Below, in pieces: positions 6,389 through 9,346 of a DNA stretch of 9,346 nt (its first letter is position 1; each line of letters starts with the position of its first letter). The translations under genes were made by a program, and so were the position numbers. Source of the DNA: an uncultured Armatimonadota bacterium (lineage in GTDB: Bacteria > Armatimonadota > Armatimonadia > Armatimonadales > Armatimonadaceae); contig CAIWTR010000264.1 of the NCBI GenBank assembly GCA_903915615.1, forward strand, positions 1 through 9,346, in the 5' to 3' direction. The notes beneath the pieces are model-generated. The model had not been told where the DNA came from. It saw only the letters and a list, made by a program, of their open reading frames with translations, and made no database searches.

Positions 6389-7753
6389 ATGGCAGAGCAA
6401 AAGATGACACGTAGGGGCTTATTGAAGGCCAGTGCTGGTGCTGCTGGAGCGGTCGCGCTTCCATGGATTATTCCTGCGAGTGCCCTCGGCCGCGATGGCC
6501 ACGTTGCGCCGAGTGACCGCGTGACGATGGCATTTATTGGCGTCGGAAACCAGGGCACGGGCGACATGGGAGGCTTTCTCCAGGACAAGCGCGTGCAGGT
6601 GGTTGCGGTCTGTGATGTCAACTTCCAGAGTGGTGGCTACTGGAATGGTGGAACGGCTGGGCGTGAGCCTGCGCGCCGGATGGTGGATGAATTCTACGAA
6701 GAGCGTGGCGCAACCGGGCCAAGCTGTAAGTCGTATGTTGACTACCATGATGTGCTGCAGCGCTCCGATATCGATGCGGTTGAAATCGCAACTCCGGACC
6801 ACTGGCATGCGCTTTGTGTGCTGCATGCTGCGGCTGCGAAGAAAGACATTTACTGCCAAAAGCCACTTGCGCTGACGGTGAAGCAGGGCCGGCTTATGTC
6901 GGATGCTGTCAAAAAGCATAAGGTGATCTTCCAGACGGGTTCACAGCAGAAGTCGGATAGCAACTTCCGCCGTGCGGCTGAGCTGGTGCGGAACGGCCGT
7001 ATCGGCAAGCTGCAGACGCTTAAGGTGGGGCTTCCATCGGGGCGGCCTGACTATGGTCGGACAGCCGATAAGGTGACGGCGGGGGTGTGGCCGGATGGCT
7101 TTGAGTACGATCGCTGGCTGGGGCCGGCACCTTGGAAGCCTTACTGTGCGGGCCGTACCCACGTGAACTTCCGCTGGATTCTGGATTACTCTGGTGGACA
7201 GCTGACGGACTGGGGCGGGCATCACCCTGACTGTGCGCAATGGGGAATGGGCACGGAGTACACAGGTCCAGTAAAGATTGTCAACGCAAAGGGAAATTTC
7301 CCAACGCACCCGATTTACGACACGGCGAGTGACTACGAGTTCGAGGCTATTTATGAGAATGGCGTCCGAATGATTGTGTCCAGCAAGGTCAAGGGCGGCG
7401 TCACGTATGAGGGAACCCAAGGTTGGGTTTGGGCAAACCGTGGCGTTCACGATGCGAGCTCGGCAGAGATCAAGAACAGCGTTATCGCTGATAAAGAACT
7501 TCACCTCTACAAGAGTGATGACCACTTCCGCAACTTTATCGATGGCGTGTTGACCCGTAAAGAGTGCGTTGCGCCATGTGAGGTTGCGCACCGGTCGATC
7601 ACGATTTGTCACCTTGGCAATATCGCGATGCGTCTCAAGCGCGATGAGCTGCGCTGGGATCCGAAGAATGAGCGGATTCTGGGAGACAGTGAAGCATCCG
7701 CGATGCTGGACCGCCCATACCGCCAGGGGTATGAGCTTCCGACAGAGCTCTAG
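6389..7753 (+). CDS. Tat-exported Gfo/Idh/MocA family oxidoreductase
   Basis: A 454-residue NAD(P)-dependent oxidoreductase of the Gfo/Idh/MocA family, which oxidises or reduces sugars, inositols and similar polyols. The twin-arginine signal is TRRGLLKAS (7-15), followed by an alanine-rich hydrophobic stretch and a likely cut near ASALG. Export is therefore expected in folded form with the cofactor bound, as in glucose-fructose oxidoreductase. The Rossmann motif is GVGNQG (51-56). The usual E-K-P of the family reads QKP (157-159), a variant I recall from many Tat-exported members. The catalytic segment is DWGGHHPDCAQWG (274-286), with His278/279 and Asp281 in the expected place. Length is normal for the exported subgroup. 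It is the second gene of an operon with the cytochrome protein and is closed by a strong terminator. Such exported members are often numerous in sugar-degrading planctomycete-like genomes. Substrate is unknown. Confidence 0.94.
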   Translation: MAEQKMTRRGLLKASAGAAGAVALPWIIPASALGRDGHVAPSDRVTMAFIGVGNQGTGDMGGFLQDKRVQVVAVCDVNFQSGGYWNGGTAGREPARRMVDEFYEERGATGPSCKSYVDYHDVLQRSDIDAVEIATPDHWHALCVLHAAAAKKDIYCQKPLALTVKQGRLMSDAVKKHKVIFQTGSQQKSDSNFRRAAELVRNGRIGKLQTLKVGLPSGRPDYGRTADKVTAGVWPDGFEYDRWLGPAPWKPYCAGRTHVNFRWILDYSGGQLTDWGGHHPDCAQWGMGTEYTGPVKIVNAKGNFPTHPIYDTASDYEFEAIYENGVRMIVSSKVKGGVTYEGTQGWVWANRGVHDASSAEIKNSVIADKELHLYKSDDHFRNFIDGVLTRKECVAPCEVAHRSITICHLGNIAMRLKRDELRWDPKNERILGDSEASAMLDRPYRQGYELPTEL

Positions 7754-7771
7754 GTGTAATTCGCATCTACC

Positions 7772-7808
7772 AAGGGCTTCACGGAATCCGTGGAGCCCTT
7801 TTGTTTTT
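7772..7808 (+). terminator. Strong intrinsic terminator of the cytochrome-oxidoreductase operon
   Basis: A 13-bp stem pairs 7772-7784 (AAGGGCTTCACGG) with 7788-7800 (CCGTGGAGCCCTT). It has one G-U pair and an AAT loop and is followed by TTGTTTTT (7801-7808). It begins 19 bases after the oxidoreductase stop. The U-tract ends only 18 bases before the next gene's likely start. Confidence 0.94.
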
Positions 7809-7826
7809 CAAGGATTAGGCATCCGT

Positions 7827-8810
7827 ATGGCACCTACCACCGCATTTGTATCCGTTCGGTTTTACTACCCGCCGGGCGACCGCCGGCTTTCGCACTGGCG
7901 TGTGATCCGCTTCGATGTCGCATCCGGCAAGATTCAAGAGTGCTGGACGGATCCATTGGTGGATGCCACTCCGTTTACGTGGGACCCACGTGGAAAGCGC
8001 CTCTTTTACGCTGGGTCCCGACGTGGCCAGAGCGAAAGTGTCATCGAAGTCCTGGACAAGCCCGGTGGGAAGCCACGCTTTCTTGCGTGCGGTTCTGGGC
8101 CTGTAACTCCATCCCCAAACGGTGAGTTTGCCTCCATCATGGTGAGCAACAACGAGCTGCAGATCATTCACCTAAAGACGGGATATGTGCTGTTTGCGAC
8201 CGGGAATGCAAATGCAGTTGCGTGGTTTGACGAGCACACGTTGCGGTACACGCGTAGCTACACCAAATGGCCGGAAAATGAATCTGTAGATGTGCTTTTT
8301 ACATTTGATGTCCGAAAGCGCCGCGCGGAAAAGGCTTCGATTGGAGCTCGGAATGAGCGTCCGGTGTCGGTTCAGCTCGAAAGTTATTTCGATGACGATG
8401 TGTACAACTACGTGATTGATGAAGCGGGACGTCGGACGCGCATTACTGGCGATGCAAGGTGGACAAATCGGTACAAAAACAATGTTATTCAGGGGCTACA
8501 GCTGGGCGAGCAGCTCCCGGATGGCAGATTTGAAGTGCATACCTATGCGCATCGGGCATGCGGACAGCTGATTGGAAAACTGGATATCGAAAAGGCAGAG
8601 ATTGCATATTGGTTTTCGACACCAGGCGACTACAAGAGGCTGGGCGATACGGGCTGGATGCTCGGCTGGCCTCTCCAACGCTGGACCAAGCATGGCAACA
8701 TCACGATAGACGAAAGCCCCCTCTACCGCGCACGTATCGAGTCGCCGGAGAAATGGGAGCGCATCTGGCCCGGCGCCCACCACGCCGGGCATTTGGTGCA
8801 GGCTGGGTAG
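7827..8810 (+). CDS. Hypothetical protein, probable beta-propeller (TolB/PD40-like)
   Basis: A 327-residue protein that I do not recognise as a named family. It has no signal peptide or membrane segment, so it is probably cytoplasmic. The first half shows spaced units like those of WD40/PD40 blades. Each has a strand with a bulky residue, a D-P-x-G or P-N-G turn, then another strand: FTWDPRGKRLFYAG around residues 50-63, TPSPNGEFAS around 94-103, then AWFDEHTLRYTRS. This suggests a six- or seven-bladed propeller, a fold used for binding rather than one set chemistry. The C-terminal third is aromatic-rich (GWMLGWPLQRW). The frame is open from further upstream, inside the oxidoreductase gene, but ATG 7827 is the first sensible start past the terminator. 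AAGGA lies 12 bases before it and TTAGG is closer, so the ribosome binding site is only fair. It is not in an obvious operon and converges on a nucleoside hydrolase. Confidence 0.8.
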   Translation: MAPTTAFVSVRFYYPPGDRRLSHWRVIRFDVASGKIQECWTDPLVDATPFTWDPRGKRLFYAGSRRGQSESVIEVLDKPGGKPRFLACGSGPVTPSPNGEFASIMVSNNELQIIHLKTGYVLFATGNANAVAWFDEHTLRYTRSYTKWPENESVDVLFTFDVRKRRAEKASIGARNERPVSVQLESYFDDDVYNYVIDEAGRRTRITGDARWTNRYKNNVIQGLQLGEQLPDGRFEVHTYAHRACGQLIGKLDIEKAEIAYWFSTPGDYKRLGDTGWMLGWPLQRWTKHGNITIDESPLYRARIESPEKWERIWPGAHHAGHLVQAG

Positions 8811-8811
8811 A

Positions 8812-8843
8812 GGGAGTACACATACCCCAATGGGGTACTTCCC
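8812..8843. repeat. Nested inverted repeat between convergent genes
   Basis: GGGAGTAC (8812-8819) pairs with GTACTTCCC (8835-8843) with one bulged T. Inside, TACCCC (8823-8828) pairs perfectly with GGGGTA (8832-8837) around AAT, so outer and inner hairpins partly compete. It fills nearly the whole gap between two convergent genes, where a shared terminator would be expected. Neither strand has a proper T-run after the stem, so factor-independent termination would be weak. Confidence 0.5.
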
Positions 8844-8845
8844 GT

Positions 8846-9346
8846 TTACCCCGGCGGCTGGCTCGTCAACCCCACCAGCGCCTCAAGCGTACGTGCTGTC
8901 TGCTTGACGTCCATCTTCAGGTAGCGGTCGCGGCCATTGGATTTCGGTATGAACTTGGTGAAGCCATCCTTTTCGACGCTCACCTGACCCGGTTCGGAAA
9001 GCGTGAAGTACTCTGGGCGATCGGGGAGGACGGCATACAAACAGCTCGCCAAATCCCAGCATGGACGCTCTTCTTTTGGCTGGCAGTAGAGCTTGTAGGC
9101 AATCGGAATCGGATGCTTTTCGACATAGCCGAAGTCCTGCGCAATGGATGTCAGCGGATACCGCAATGCCCAGCCGATCTCAAAGCCGCCCCAGATGATT
9201 GGTGTTGGCCACTGCTCCGTTAGCGTCTGCGCACTCGGAACATCCTGCGTGACGTTGTATTCGGTGAAGTGCGCATTGCCATCGATGCTGGTAAACGCGC
9301 CCGCCATCACCGAAAGAAACTTCACCTTGCGCGCAATCAGCGCGCG
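8846..9346 (-). CDS. Nucleoside hydrolase, C-terminal part (cut by right edge)
   Basis: The reverse strand is open from base 9346 to the TAA at 8846-8848 (166 codons plus stop) and carries the C-terminal half of an inosine-uridine preferring nucleoside hydrolase family member. These calcium-dependent enzymes split the N-glycosidic bond of nucleosides, releasing ribose and base for salvage. Counting from the window edge, the segment reads KVKFLSVMAGAF, then DGNAHFTEYNVTQDVPSAQ. That matches the family stretch where the core 'GGAF' strand leads to the NxxxD metal/ribose region. WPTPIIWGGFEIG, HPIPIAYKLY, RPCWDLASCLYAV and the tail FIPKSNGRDRYL are typical of the planctomycete/Bacteroidetes-type subgroup as I recall it. 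A GTG at 9325 could be read as a start, but homology-like sequence continues upstream to the edge, so this is a truncated view, not a short gene. The N-terminal DxDxGxDD calcium motif lies outside the window. The true substrate may be another N-riboside. Confidence 0.88.
   Translation of the reverse strand, partial: RALIARKVKFLSVMAGAFTSIDGNAHFTEYNVTQDVPSAQTLTEQWPTPIIWGGFEIGWALRYPLTSIAQDFGYVEKHPIPIAYKLYCQPKEERPCWDLASCLYAVLPDRPEYFTLSEPGQVSVEKDGFTKFIPKSNGRDRYLKMDVKQTARTLEALVGLTSQPPG

Noticed and set aside
7569..7826. Upstream extension of the propeller-like gene to a start at 7569
   Set aside because: It would overlap the oxidoreductase gene by 185 bases and run across the terminator. The extra residues read as a shadow of the oxidoreductase frame.
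9323..9325. GTG 9325 as the true start of the nucleoside hydrolase
   Set aside because: The frame stays open to the window edge, family-like sequence continues, and a protein starting here would lack the whole N-terminal calcium-binding half.

Overview
This is a bacterial chromosome window of mid GC content with eight protein genes, two of them cut by the window edges. The lineage signal comes from a 1016-residue protein with a planctomycete-type cytochrome c domain plus DUF1549 and DUF1553. A Tat-exported Gfo/Idh/MocA oxidoreductase follows it directly. These families are typical of Planctomycetota, Verrucomicrobiota, Armatimonadota and related phyla. I cannot settle which from the sequence alone. 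I see no tRNA, rRNA, CRISPR array, transposase or integrase.

Left block (1-2587): a surface-glycan or natural-product decoration set. A family 2 glycosyltransferase runs off the left edge on the minus strand. It is divergent from an FkbM-type SAM methyltransferase (492-1319), which ends at a strong intrinsic terminator (1340-1375). An integral-membrane acyltransferase-3 protein (1493-2587) follows. Sugar transfer, O-methylation and O-acylation fit one glycan pathway, but no complete pathway is visible.

Middle (2636-3244, minus): a small hypothetical protein built around a 72-residue stretch of hydrophobic pentapeptide repeats paired into decapeptides. It converges on the acyltransferase gene and diverges from the cytochrome gene. 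It is the least explained gene in the window.

Right block (3329-7808): a tight two-gene operon of the PSCyt1/DUF1549/DUF1553 cytochrome protein and the Tat-dependent oxidoreductase. Only 9 nt separate the two genes, and a textbook intrinsic terminator closes the operon. Both products are predicted to act outside the cytoplasm, probably in breakdown or oxidation of carbohydrates or related compounds. The substrate is not readable from sequence.

Right end (7827-9346): a cytoplasmic protein of unknown function that looks like a beta-propeller starts only 18 nt after that terminator. It converges on the C-terminal part of a nucleoside hydrolase that runs off the right edge on the minus strand. 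A nested inverted repeat lies between these two.

No stretch over 300 bases lacks a gene. The longest gap is 1320-1492, which holds the FkbM terminator and the acyltransferase ribosome binding site. I found no convincing promoter there.
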